Part shown: positions 30,607 to 39,278 of the stretch, piece after piece | Numbering within the stretch: position 1 is the first letter of the stretch | Layout of the letters: every line of letters starts with the position of its first letter | NCBI GenBank assembly: GCA_963751775.1 | Contig: CAVVVW010000028.1 | Span: 434,001 to 498,000, forward strand | DNA: 64,000 bases | Reading direction: 5' to 3' | Source: CADEEN01 sp963751775 | Lineage (GTDB): Bacteria; Pseudomonadota; Gammaproteobacteria; Burkholderiales; Burkholderiaceae_C | Program-made: the position numbers and the translations under genes | The notes under the pieces: model-generated | Told to the model about the DNA's origin: nothing | The model's database searches: none | Seen by the model: the letters and a program-made list of their open reading frames with translations, nothing else

Positions 30607-30789
30607 ATGAACAAGGACCAGGTCAAGGGCACTCTCAAGGACGCCGCCGGCAAGCTGCAGGAGACCACCGGCAAGGTGATCGGCAGTACCGAACAGCAGC
30701 GCAAAGGCATGCAGAAGCAAGTCGAGGGCCAGGCGCAGAAGGTGGTCGGCGACATCAAGGAAGTCGTGAAAGACGCCACTCAGAAGTAA
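30607..30789 (+). CDS. CsbD family stress protein
   Basis: A 60-aa highly charged helical protein, MNKDQVKGTLKDAAGKLQET and onward, with the CsbD pattern VKGxxKDAAGKLQExTGKVIG and repeated GQAQKVVGDIK. CsbD-like proteins are abundant stress-induced proteins of unknown mechanism. AAGAGGTG lies just upstream of the ATG as ribosome site. A strong hairpin follows at 30797-30830. Confidence 0.9.
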   Translation: MNKDQVKGTLKDAAGKLQETTGKVIGSTEQQRKGMQKQVEGQAQKVVGDIKEVVKDATQK

Positions 30790-30796
30790 GCGCTGT

Positions 30797-30830
30797 TCCG
30801 ACCGGGTCTGCCGTTGGCGTCCCGGTCGGA
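30797..30830 (+). terminator. Inverted repeat after csbD
   Basis: TCCGACCGGG and CCCGGTCGGA form a perfect 10-bp stem with a 14-base loop. There is no T tract, so it may be a transcript end protector or a bidirectional terminator between csbD and the convergent gyrB. Confidence 0.6.
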
Positions 30831-30886
30831 CTCGTATCGCAAGGTCGCACGGGACGCGCAGCTATCCAGGGCCCCGAACAGCCGGC

Positions 30887-33385
30887 TCAGGCGTCGATGT
30901 TGGCCGCCCTCAGCGCATTGCTCTCGATGAACTCGCGCCGCGGCTCGACCTCGTCGCCCATCAGCATCGTGAACACGCGGTCGGCCTCGATGGCATCGTC
31001 GATCTGAACCCTGAGCAGGCGGCGCACGGCCGGATCCATCGTCGTCTCCCACAACTGCTGCGGGTTCATTTCGCCCAGGCCCTTGTAGCGTTGGCGGCCG
31101 ACGCTGGCCTCGGCCTGTTGCATCAACCAGGCCATCGCGGCGCGGAAGTCCCCGATCTTCAACTCCTTCTGCCGCTCGCCTTCGCCGCGGCGCACGACCG
31201 CATCGTCGCCGAGCAGGCCCTTGAAGGTCAGGCCGGCGCGTGACAGGGCCTCGTAATCGGCGCCATGCACGAAGTCGGCGGTGATGACGCTGGTCTTGAC
31301 GTTGCCATGGTGGCGCCGGCCGATACGCAACACGTGCTTGTCGGTGCGCGCGTCATAGGCCGCATCGACCTCGGCGTCGTGCAGTGCCGCGGCCATCGCC
31401 ATGGCGCCAGCTTCGGCGCCGGCCAGGGTATCGAGGTCGAGCACGAGGCCATCGGCGATCGCGCGCAAGGCCTCGATGTCCATCCAGTTGGCCAGGCGCT
31501 CGATCACGTTGTTGGCCAGCACATACTGGCGCGCCAGTTCCTCGAGTGCGATGCCCGTGATCGCCGGCTTGCCGAGCCCGGGCTGAACGGCAGCGCCGTC
31601 GAGCGCCACCCGCAACAGGTAGGCGTCCAGTTCGAGCCCGTCCTTCAGATACTGCTCGGCCTTGCCATGCTTGACCTTGTACAGCGGCGGCTGCGCGATA
31701 TAGATGTGGCCACGCTCGACCAGGTCGCGCATCTGGCGATAGAAGAAGGTCAGCAGCAGGGTGCGGATGTGTGCGCCGTCGACGTCCGCGTCGGTCATGA
31801 TGATGATGCGGTGGTAGCGCAACTTGTCCGGGTTGAAGTCATCCCCGCCCATGCCATTGCCGATCCCCGTACCCAGCGCAGTGATCAGCGTCAGGATCTC
31901 GTTGCTGGTCAGCAGCTTCTCGTAGCGCGCACGCTCGACGTTGAGGATCTTTCCGCGCAGCGGCAGGATGGCCTGGAACTTGCGATCGCGTCCCTGTTTG
32001 GCCGAGCCTCCGGCGGAGTCGCCCTCGACGATGTAGATCTCACACAGCGCCGGGTCCTTCTCCTGGCAGTCGGCGAGCTTGCCGGGCAGCCCCATGCCGT
32101 CGAGCACGCCCTTGCGGCGCGTCATCTCGCGCGCCTTGCGTGCGGCTTCGCGGGCGCGCGCGGCGTCGACGATCTTGCCGCAGATGATCTTGGCGTCGAT
32201 CGGATTCTCGAGCAGGTAGTCCGTCAGCGCCTTGCTGACCACATCCTCGACCGGCCCGCGCACTTCCGACGAGACCAGCTTGTCCTTGGTCTGGCTCGAG
32301 AACTTGGGCTCGGGCACCTTCACGCTCAGGACACAGCACAGGCCTTCGCGCATGTCGTCGCCGCTGACTTCGACCTTGGCCTTCTTGGCCAGCTCGTTGT
32401 CGTCGATGTACTTGTTGATGACACGCGTCATCGCCGCGCGCAGCCCGGTCAGGTGGGTGCCGCCGTCGCGCTGCGGGATGTTGTTGGTGAAGCAGAGAAC
32501 GTTTTCGCTGTAGCCGTCGTTCCACTGCATCGCCACGTCGGTGGTGATCGTGGTGCCCTGGTCGCTGACCTTCTCGCCGATGGCGCCGAAGATCGTCGGG
32601 TGCAGCACCTTCTTGCCGGTGTTGATGAACTCGACGAAGCCTTTCACGCCGCCGGCGAACGCGAAGGTGTCTTCCTTGTTGTTGCGTTCATCGACCAGGC
32701 GAATCTTGACGCCGTTGTTCAGGAAGCTCAGCTCGCGCAGCTTCTTGGCGATGATGTCGTAGTGGAAATCGATGTTGGAGAAGATCTCCAGGTCGGGCAG
32801 GAAGTGGACCTCGGTGCCGCGCTTCTCGGTTTCGCCCGTGACCCTCATCGGGCTGATGGCAAAGCCGTCTCGCTGCTCGATCAGGCGCTCTTGCGGCACG
32901 CCCTGGCGGAACTCCATGAAATGCACCTTGCCGTCGCGGCGCACCGTCAGGCGCAACCACTTGGACAGGCCATTGACGCAACTCACGCCGACCCCATGCA
33001 GGCCGCCCGAAACCTTGTAGCTGTTCTGATTGAACTTGCCGCCGGCGTGCAGTTCCGTCAACGCGATCTCGGCCGCACTGCGCTTGGGCTCGTGCTTGTC
33101 GTCCATCTTCACCCCGGTCGGGATGCCACGGCCGTTGTCGGTGACGCTGATCGAGTTGTCGGTATGGATCGTGACGACGATGTCGTCGCAATGCCCGGCC
33201 AGTGATTCGTCGATCGAGTTGTCGACCACTTCGAACACGAGGTGGTGCAGGCCGGTGCCGTCGGACGTATCGCCGATGTACATGCCGGGGCGCTTGCGCA
33301 CCGCCTCCAGGCCTTCGAGGATCTGGATGGCGCCTTCGCCATAGGCGTCAGAGTGTTGCTGCGGTGTCGTTTGGGTTTCGCTCAT
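30887..33385 (-). CDS. gyrB: DNA gyrase subunit B
   Basis: ATPase subunit of DNA gyrase, 832 aa, intact. The GHKL ATPase domain shows VDNSIDESLAGHCDDI, DNGRGIPTGVK and GGLHGVGVSCVNGLSKW. The transducer and Toprim regions show IYIVEGDSAGGSAKQGRDRK, LPLRGKILNVERARY and IIIMTDADVDGAHIRTLLL. The tail carries the GyrB C-terminal motif RYKGLGEMNPQQLWETTMDP. The insertion typical of proteobacterial GyrB (LLRVALDGAAVQPG to about residue 720) is present. It follows dnaN on the same strand after an 84-base gap containing a hairpin, the standard dnaA-dnaN-gyrB order. Confidence 0.98.
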   Translation of the reverse strand: MSETQTTPQQHSDAYGEGAIQILEGLEAVRKRPGMYIGDTSDGTGLHHLVFEVVDNSIDESLAGHCDDIVVTIHTDNSISVTDNGRGIPTGVKMDDKHEPKRSAAEIALTELHAGGKFNQNSYKVSGGLHGVGVSCVNGLSKWLRLTVRRDGKVHFMEFRQGVPQERLIEQRDGFAISPMRVTGETEKRGTEVHFLPDLEIFSNIDFHYDIIAKKLRELSFLNNGVKIRLVDERNNKEDTFAFAGGVKGFVEFINTGKKVLHPTIFGAIGEKVSDQGTTITTDVAMQWNDGYSENVLCFTNNIPQRDGGTHLTGLRAAMTRVINKYIDDNELAKKAKVEVSGDDMREGLCCVLSVKVPEPKFSSQTKDKLVSSEVRGPVEDVVSKALTDYLLENPIDAKIICGKIVDAARAREAARKAREMTRRKGVLDGMGLPGKLADCQEKDPALCEIYIVEGDSAGGSAKQGRDRKFQAILPLRGKILNVERARYEKLLTSNEILTLITALGTGIGNGMGGDDFNPDKLRYHRIIIMTDADVDGAHIRTLLLTFFYRQMRDLVERGHIYIAQPPLYKVKHGKAEQYLKDGLELDAYLLRVALDGAAVQPGLGKPAITGIALEELARQYVLANNVIERLANWMDIEALRAIADGLVLDLDTLAGAEAGAMAMAAALHDAEVDAAYDARTDKHVLRIGRRHHGNVKTSVITADFVHGADYEALSRAGLTFKGLLGDDAVVRRGEGERQKELKIGDFRAAMAWLMQQAEASVGRQRYKGLGEMNPQQLWETTMDPAVRRLLRVQIDDAIEADRVFTMLMGDEVEPRREFIESNALRAANIDA

Positions 33386-33415
33386 TGCTCGTGTCGGTGC
33401 ATCTGAAGTAGCCGC

Positions 33416-33443
33416 AGCGGGCCGATCGTCGATACGGCCCGCT
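33416..33443 (-). terminator. Hairpin between dnaN and gyrB
   Basis: AGCGGGCC (33416-33423) and GGCCCGCT (33436-33443) form an 8-bp GC stem with a 12-base loop in the short gap between dnaN and gyrB. No T tract. It may attenuate read-through or stabilise mRNA ends. Confidence 0.45.
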
Positions 33444-33469
33444 CGGGAGTGTTCTATCGGTGTGCCGCG

Positions 33470-34577
33470 CTAGATACGCATGGGCATCACGACGTACTTG
33501 AACCCTGGCTGCTCCGGCAACGTGAAGAGGGCGCTCGAACTGGTGTCCTGCAATTCGAGCTTGACCATCTCGACGCTGGCGTTGGCCAGCGCATCGATCA
33601 GGTAGGTGACGTTGAAGCCGATCTCGATCGCATCACCCGCGTAGTCGATTTCGAGTTCTTCCTTGGCCTCTTCCTGCTCGGCATTGCTCGAAGAGATGCG
33701 CAAGGTGCCGGGCTCGATGTTGACCCGCACGGCCTTGAACTTCTCACTCGTCATGATCGCTGCGCGTTGCAGGCTGGCCAGCAGCGCCGCACGTCCCAGC
33801 GTGACCGCGTTCTTGTGATTCTTCGGTACCACGCGGTTGTAGTCCGGAAACTTGCCTTCGACGAGTTTGGTCACGAACTCCAGGCCCGAGAAGGCGAACT
33901 TGGCCTGATTGCCGGCGAAGCGCATCTCGATCGGCGTGTCTTCGTCCTTCAGCAGTCGCTGCAGTTCGAGCACTGTCTTGCGCGGCAGGATCACTTCCTG
34001 CTTGGGCATGTCCACTTCGAGCGTGGACTGCGCCAGCGCCAGGCGGTGGCCATCGGTGGCCACCAAGGTCAGCAACTTGCCCTCGGCGACGAACAGGATG
34101 CCGTTCAGGTAGTAGCGGATGTCGTGAACCGCCATCGCAAAGTGCACCTGGTTGATCAGCGCACGCAAGCGTCTTCTGCGGCACCGCGAACGCCGGGCCG
34201 AAGTCGACCGCCTCGTTGACCAGTGGAAAGTCTTCTGCCGGCAACGTCTGCAGCGTGAAGCGGCTCTTGCCACCCTGCAGCGTGAGCTTGTTCTGGCCGG
34301 CGCTCAGGGTCACGATCTGATCGTTGGGCAGGGTGCGCAGAATATCGATCAGCTTGCGCGCACCGACGGTCGTCGAAAAACTGCTTCCATCGCCGCCCAG
34401 GTCGGCCTTGGTGCGGACCTGGATTTCCAGATCACTGGTCGTGAACTCGATGTCACCGGCATTCTTTCGCAGCAGAACATTGGCCAGGATCGGCAGCGTG
34501 TGTCTGCGCTCGACGATGCCGGCCACCGCCTGCAGTGCACCGAGCAGTTTTTCTTGCGCTGCTTTCAGCACGATCAT
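33470..34577 (-). CDS. dnaN: DNA polymerase III beta sliding clamp (frameshifted)
   Basis: Processivity clamp, about 369 aa. It begins MIVLKAAQEKLLGALQAVAG with IVERRHTLPILANVLL, and the three clamp domains follow in order (FTTSDLEIQVRTKADLGG; DIRYYLNGILFVAEGKLLTL then VATDGHRLALAQ; YLIDALANASVEMVKLELQD). The C-terminus FKYVVMPMRI is the standard end. At 34168-34169 the plus strand reads CAAG where CAG would give the consensus PQKTLRALINQVHFAMA. One extra base therefore splits an essential gene and is almost certainly an artefact. Confidence 0.96.
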
Positions 34578-34814
34578 GTTGTCTTCCTCTTTGGTTCCTG
34601 ATCTTATTGGTAGTACTAGTAGAGCAGCACCCCAACTGTGGAGAAGGCTATTTTCGCCTGATCTATCAAGGGCTTAGGTCCCGACGAACCCTGTGCGCCG
34701 AGGGCCACTGCCGACAGCATCGAGCCGATAACAACTTGGTCTGCGGCCGCTGGCCTGTGGATGACTGGCAAGTTGCTCCGAAGTTGTCCCCAGCGTTGTC
34801 ACTTGACATAAGTT
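34578..34814. other. dnaA-dnaN intergenic region with weak DnaA boxes
   Basis: A 237-base gap, relatively AT-rich near 34600-34680. Two 9-mers each differ by one base from the reverse DnaA box TGTGGATAA: TGTGGAGAA at 34637-34645 and TGTGGATGA at 34756-34764. It may serve as an auxiliary DnaA-binding region or regulate dnaN. Confidence 0.5.
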
Positions 34815-36213
34815 TCAACCCTTCAATGTCTGCTCGAGCACGTGCAATTGTTGATTGAGTTCGCTGTTCTTCTGCCGCTCGGTGCCGATCTTGCGCACCG
34901 CATGCAGCACCGTCGTGTGGTCACGGCCACCGAAGTTGTCGCCGATCTCGGGCAGGCTCTTCTGGGTCATTTCCTTGGCCAGATACATCGCGATCTGGCG
35001 TGGGCGGGCAATGCTGGCCGGCCGCTTCTTGCTGTACATGTCGGCGACCTTGATCTTGTAGAAGTCGGCGACCGTCTTCTGAATGTTCTCGACCGAAACC
35101 TGGCGGTTCTGGATCGACAGCAGGTCTTTCAGCGCCTCGCGAGCCAGAGCAATGTTGATTTCCTTTTGCGAGAAGCGCGAATAGGCCAGACACCTTGCGC
35201 AGCGCGCCTTCGAGTTCGCGCACATTGGCGCGAACGTTCTTGGCCACGAAGAAGGCCACGTCCTCAGGCATTGGCGAGCCTTCGGCATCGGACTTGCGGA
35301 TCAGGATGGCCACGCGCATCTCCAACTCGGGCGGCTCGATCGCCACCGTCAGGCCGGCATCGAAGCGGCTGGTCAAGCGCTCGTCGATGTCGACCAGGCC
35401 CTTCGGATACGTGTCGCTGGTCATGATGATGTGCGCGCGCTTGGCCAACAGCGCCTCGAACGCGTTGAAGAACTCTTCCTGCGTGCGGTCCTTGCCGGCG
35501 AAGAACTGCACGTCGTCGATCAGCAGCAAGTCCAGCGAGTGGTACTTGGCCTTCAACTCGTCGAAAGTCTTGCGCTGGTAGTTCTTGACGACGTCACTGA
35601 TGAATTGCTCGGCGTGCAGGTACAGGATGCGCGCATCGGGCCGGTCCTTGAGCAACGCATTGCCCACCGCATGGATCAGGTGCGTCTTGCCCAGGCCCAC
35701 GCCGCCATAGATGAACAGGGGGTTGTACATCTGCCCCGGCGCACCGGCGACATGCAGCGCCGCCGTGCGCGCCATCTGATTGGCGCGGCCGGCGACCAGC
35801 GTGTCGAAGGTCAGCGCGGCATTCAGGCGGTGTTGCGGCAGCGTTACCAGCGGCAGCCGCGGCGCGGCGGCAAGGGGGGCTGGTGCACAGCGCTGCCATT
35901 GAGGGCCACAGACCGCAGGCTGAGCCGAGGCCGTGTTCGGCGCTGCGTCGCGGGGGGCCAGTTGCAGATCCAGCCGCACGGGCCTGCCGGCCAGCCCAGT
36001 CAAGACACTCTCGATGCGCGCGGCGTATTGCGACCGAATCCAGTCCAGCTTGAAGCGGTTGGGCACGCGCAGCGAAACCACTGTCGGCCCGATAGCGTCG
36101 CTGGCCTGGCGCACCTCGGCCGGCGGCAATGGCCGGATCCAGGTGTTGAATTGCTGTTCGGGCAGTTCGGCAGCCAGTTGCGTGCAGCCGCGTTGCCAAA
36201 GGTCTTCGCTCAT
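34815..36213 (-). CDS. dnaA: Chromosomal replication initiator DnaA (frameshifted)
   Basis: Origin-binding AAA+ initiator, about 466 aa. Domain I is MSEDLWQRGCTQLAAELPEQ then FNTWIRPL. The AAA+ domain has Walker A GGVGLGKTHLIHAVGN, Walker B LLLIDDVQFFAGKDRTQEEF and sensor regions. Domain IV has the DNA-binding signature RPRQIAMYLAKEMTQKSLPE and GGRDHTTVLHAVRKI. An extra A at about 35190 shifts the frame inside ELEGALRKVLAYSRF, an obvious error in an essential gene. The ATG at 36211-36213 is preferred. A TTG three codons upstream is in frame. A DnaA box variant sits directly before the start, suggesting autoregulation. Confidence 0.97.
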
Positions 36214-36411
36214 TGTGGACAAGTTCTTCTAGAGCGGCCCGATTGTAGACCACTGCGGCCAGGCCAGAAGCGGTTATCCACAGTGCCGGGTCGGCTGTCA
36301 AGCCCCGCCAGATCGCCAGTCATTGCGAGGCAAGTCGTTGACCTGAAACGCCTTTCTTGCTGTAATGGTGGGTTTCCCCGACATTCGAACCCTTACCGCC
36401 CAAGCCCAGCC
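36214..36411. other. oriC: Candidate replication origin (oriC), dnaA-rpmH interval
   Basis: A 198-base divergent gap between dnaA (minus) and rpmH (plus). It contains a perfect DnaA box TTATCCACA at 36274-36282 and a one-mismatch box TTGTCCACA (minus strand) at 36214-36222. Two more boxes lie just inside rnpA (36786-36794 ATATCCACA; 36821-36829 TGTGGATAA, perfect). Gene directions diverge here, consistent with bidirectional replication. No long AT-rich unwinding element is obvious. Confidence 0.6.
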
Positions 36412-36546
36412 ATGAAACGCACTTATCAAGCCTCGAAGACCAGACGCGCCCGCACCCACGGCTTTCTGGTGCGCATGAAGACCCGTGGCGGCCGCGCGGT
36501 GATCGCCGCGCGCCGCGCCAAGGGCCGCAAGCGCCTCGCCGTCTGA
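36412..36546 (+). CDS. rpmH: 50S ribosomal protein L34
   Basis: The 44-aa basic protein MKRTYQASKTRRARTHGFLV then RMKTRGGRAVIAARRAKGRK is unmistakably L34 of the large ribosomal subunit. It heads the rpmH-rnpA-yidD-yidC-mnmE run reading away from dnaA. Confidence 0.99.
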   Translation: MKRTYQASKTRRARTHGFLVRMKTRGGRAVIAARRAKGRKRLAV

Positions 36547-36566
36547 CGCCGGCCGCCCCGGGTCGG

Positions 36567-37090
36567 TTGCGCGCCGCGTCGAACCCGATGGCGCGCCGTG
36601 CGCAACAGGCTGGCGCTGGTCGCCAGTCGCCGCCGCGAGACACTTGGCGCAGCCTGAAGAGCGCCGATTTCTCCGCCGTGCTGGGCGCACCCATCCTGGC
36701 CAAGTCGCCCCATTTCGTGTTGCATCACCTGCCCGCCGACCCGGTGAGCCACAGCCGCGCCGGTCGCGCGCCAGTTGTTGAAGAGATATCCACAGCTGCC
36801 GCACCAATCTCGAACCTATCTGTGGATAACATGGATGTCGGCGGTTCAGTGGTGGTTGGGCCTCGTCGTGCCCAAGCGCCATGCGCGGCGCGCAGCGACG
36901 CGCAGCCTGCTCAAGCGGCAAATGCGCGCGCATGCCGCGCAGTTCCGGCAGCCGGCTGCCGGCCGGCCAGTGGCTGATTCGCCTGCGTGCACCGTTCGAT
37001 GCGCGCCTATTCCCCAGCGCCGCGTCGGCGCGGTTGCGCAAGGCCGCGGGGAGCGAACTGGCAATGGTGTTTGCCGGGGTGGTGACATGA
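36567..37090 (+). CDS. rnpA: Ribonuclease P protein component (frameshifted)
   Basis: Protein subunit of RNase P, which matures the 5' ends of tRNAs. The segments lie in three successive frames. WRSLKSADFSAVLGAPILAK and SPHFVLHHLP form the beginning, GLVVPKRHARRAATRSLLKR with QMRAHAAQ is the family signature (RNR-type motif), and LPAGQWLIRLRAPFDARLFP with ELAMVFAGVV is the end. Both shifts (about 36830-36860, and an extra C at 36945-36946) have the sign of one extra base. The N-terminus is not certain: the frame is open upstream without a clear ATG, and ATG 36588 or an alternative codon is possible. Two DnaA boxes lie within it. Confidence 0.85.
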
Positions 37091-37105
37091 GCCGGGCGTC
37101 GGGCG

Positions 37106-37384
37106 ATGCGACTCTGGCCGCGCCGCGCATTGGCGCTGCCGGTGCGCGCCTACCGCTTCTTCCTGAGCCCATGGCTGGGCAGCGCTTGCCGCTTCGAGCC
37201 AAGCTGTTCGCGCTACGCGCTCGACGCCCTGGAGCAGCATGGCGCGGCAACGGGAAGCTATCTCGCAGCACGGCGCCTGCTGCGCTGCCATCCGTGGTGC
37301 GACGGCGGCCTGGATCCGGTGCCACCGCGCATCGCACCCGCTTCGCGATCCTTGTCCCCGACATTGCCAAAGAGCCCTACATGA
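37106..37384 (+). CDS. yidD: Membrane protein insertion efficiency factor YidD
   Basis: A 92-aa protein with the YidD signature PVRAYRFFLSPWLGSACRFE then PSCSRYALDALEQHGAATGS and RRLLRCHPWCDGGLDPVP. The conserved cysteines and CHPW motif are all present. It assists YidC-dependent membrane protein insertion. It lies between rnpA and yidC as in most proteobacteria and overlaps the yidC start by four bases (ATGA). Confidence 0.95.
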   Translation: MRLWPRRALALPVRAYRFFLSPWLGSACRFEPSCSRYALDALEQHGAATGSYLAARRLLRCHPWCDGGLDPVPPRIAPASRSLSPTLPKSPT

Positions 37385-39083
37385 CCGATATCCGTCGCAC
37401 CCTGCTCTGGGTGGTCTTCACGATGTCGCTCGTCCTGCTGTGGGACGCGTGGAACAAACATACCGGCCAGCCGTCGCTCTTTGGCGCCGCACCGCCGCGG
37501 CCGGCAGCGTCGGCGCCGCCGCCGGTGGCCGGCGCGTCGCAGGTTGGGGTGCCGACGCCGGTAGCCGGTGTCACGGTGCCGACGCCGGTGGCCGGCGCCG
37601 CAGCGATCTGCGCCGACCGGCGAGCGGCCCGTGGCGGCCGTCGGCCACGCCAGGCGAGTTGGTCGTGATCCGCACCGACTTGGTCAAGGCCAGCTTCGAC
37701 ACCAATGGCGGCAATCTGGTGCGGCTGGAGTTGCTGCGCCACGCCGACGTCGAAGACCACCAGCGCCATGTCGTGCTGTTCGATCAAAGCGCCGAGCGCT
37801 CCTATGCCGCACAAAGCGGGCTGGTGGCCACACAGCCCGGCGCAGCGCTGCCCAACCACTACAGCCCAATGCGACGGGTGCCCGGCGCGACCGTGTTGGC
37901 CGATGGCGCCAACGAATTGCAGGTGCGATTCGAGAGCCTGGGCGACGGCGACGTCAAACTGGCCAAGACCTACACCTTCAAGCGCGGCGACTACAGCATC
38001 GGCGTGCGTCACGAAGCGCGGAACAACGGCGCCGCGCCGGTGGGCACGCAGCTGTACCTGCAGATCGCCCGCGACGGCAATCCGCCGCGCGGCGAGTCCT
38101 CCTTCTACTTCACATTTACCGGCCCGGCGATCTACACCGACGCCAAGAAGTTCGAGAAGGTCGACTTCAAGGACATCGAAAAGGGCAAGGTCGCGCACGC
38201 CACCAGTGCCAACGACGGCTGGGTGGCGATGGTGCAGCATTACTTCACGGCAGCCTGGCTGGTGCCGGCGGGCACGCCGCGCGAGTTCCGCACCGCCAAG
38301 GTCTCGACCAACCTGTACTCGGTGGCGATGGTGCTGCCGCTGGGCGAGATTGCGCCAGGGGCGACCAAGACCCACGACGCCACCTTGTACGCCGGCCCAC
38401 AGGAAGAGAACAAGCTCGCCACGTTGGCCCCGGGGCTGGACCTGGTCAAGGACTACGGCTGGTTCACCGTGCTGGCCAAGCCGCTGTTCTGGGTCCTCGA
38501 CAACCTGCAAAAGGTGCTCGGCAACTGGGGTTGGGCCATCGTGGCACTGGTCGTGCTGCTGAAGATCGCGTTCTACTGGCTCAATGCCAGCGCCTACCGC
38601 TCGATGGCCAAGATGAAGGCCGTCGGCCCGCGCGTCACCGATCTGCGTGAGCGCTACAAGGACAAGCCGCAGCTGATGCAGCAGGAGATGATGCGCATCT
38701 ACCGCGAGGAGAAGGTCAATCCGCTCGGCGGCTGCCTGCCGATCGTCGTCCAGATGCCGTTCTTCATCGCGCTGTACTGGGTGCTGCTGTCCAGCGTCGA
38801 GATGCGCAATGCGCCGTGGATCGGCTGGATCGCCGACCTGTCCGCCAAGGACCCCTGGTTCGTCCTGCCGGTGCTGATGACCGCCTCGTCGCTGTTCCAG
38901 GTCTGGCTCAATCCCAAGCCGCCCGATCCGATGCAGGCCAAGATGATGTGGATGATGCCGCTGGCCTTCGGCGTGATGTTCTTCTTCTTCCCGGCCGGCC
39001 TGGTGCTGTACTGGCTGACGAACAACCTGCTGTCGATCGCCCAGCAGTGGTTCATCAATCGGCAGCTGGGCGTCAACAAGTAG
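37381..39083 (+). CDS. yidC: Membrane protein insertase YidC (frameshifted)
   Basis: Inner-membrane insertase and chaperone, about 567 aa. MTDIRRTLLWVVFTMSLVLL is the first transmembrane helix. A Pro/Ala/Val linker with a short repeat (GVPTPVAGVTVPTPVAG) follows, then the periplasmic beta domain (DLVKASFDTNGGNLVRLELL). The C-terminal insertase core includes LLKIAFYWLNASAYRSMAKM, NPLGGCLPIVVQMPFFIALY and MPLAFGVMFFFFPAGLVLYW. Two frame changes at about 37610 and 37637 in the linker both have the sign of one extra base. Everything after 37660 is intact. It ends INRQLGVNK, followed by a hairpin. Confidence 0.96.
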
Positions 39084-39118
39084 CGCTGGCGTGAAGACCA
39101 CACAGCCAGGCGCCACTT

Positions 39119-39151
39119 GATGCGGCCCAGGGGTTGAGGCCTGGCCGCATC
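39119..39151 (+). terminator. Hairpin after yidC
   Basis: GATGCGGCCCAGG and CCTGGCCGCATC pair with one bulged base and a loop of about nine bases. It lies about 35 bases past the yidC stop. No T tract follows, so it is a possible but not classical terminator. Confidence 0.5.
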
Positions 39152-39278
39152 GCGCCGACGATGCTGCCATGCGGGGTCGAGCCGGCCCAATTCTCACGAA
39201 TCCGCGGCCGGCTCTGGAGCGTCTAACACCACTCCCCCCGCGCCAACACCCGCAAGGCGCCACGGCGACAATCGCACG

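Noticed and set aside
31265..33205. 646-residue plus-strand frame opposite gyrB
   Set aside because: Shadow frame of the conserved gyrB gene with no recognisable domain.
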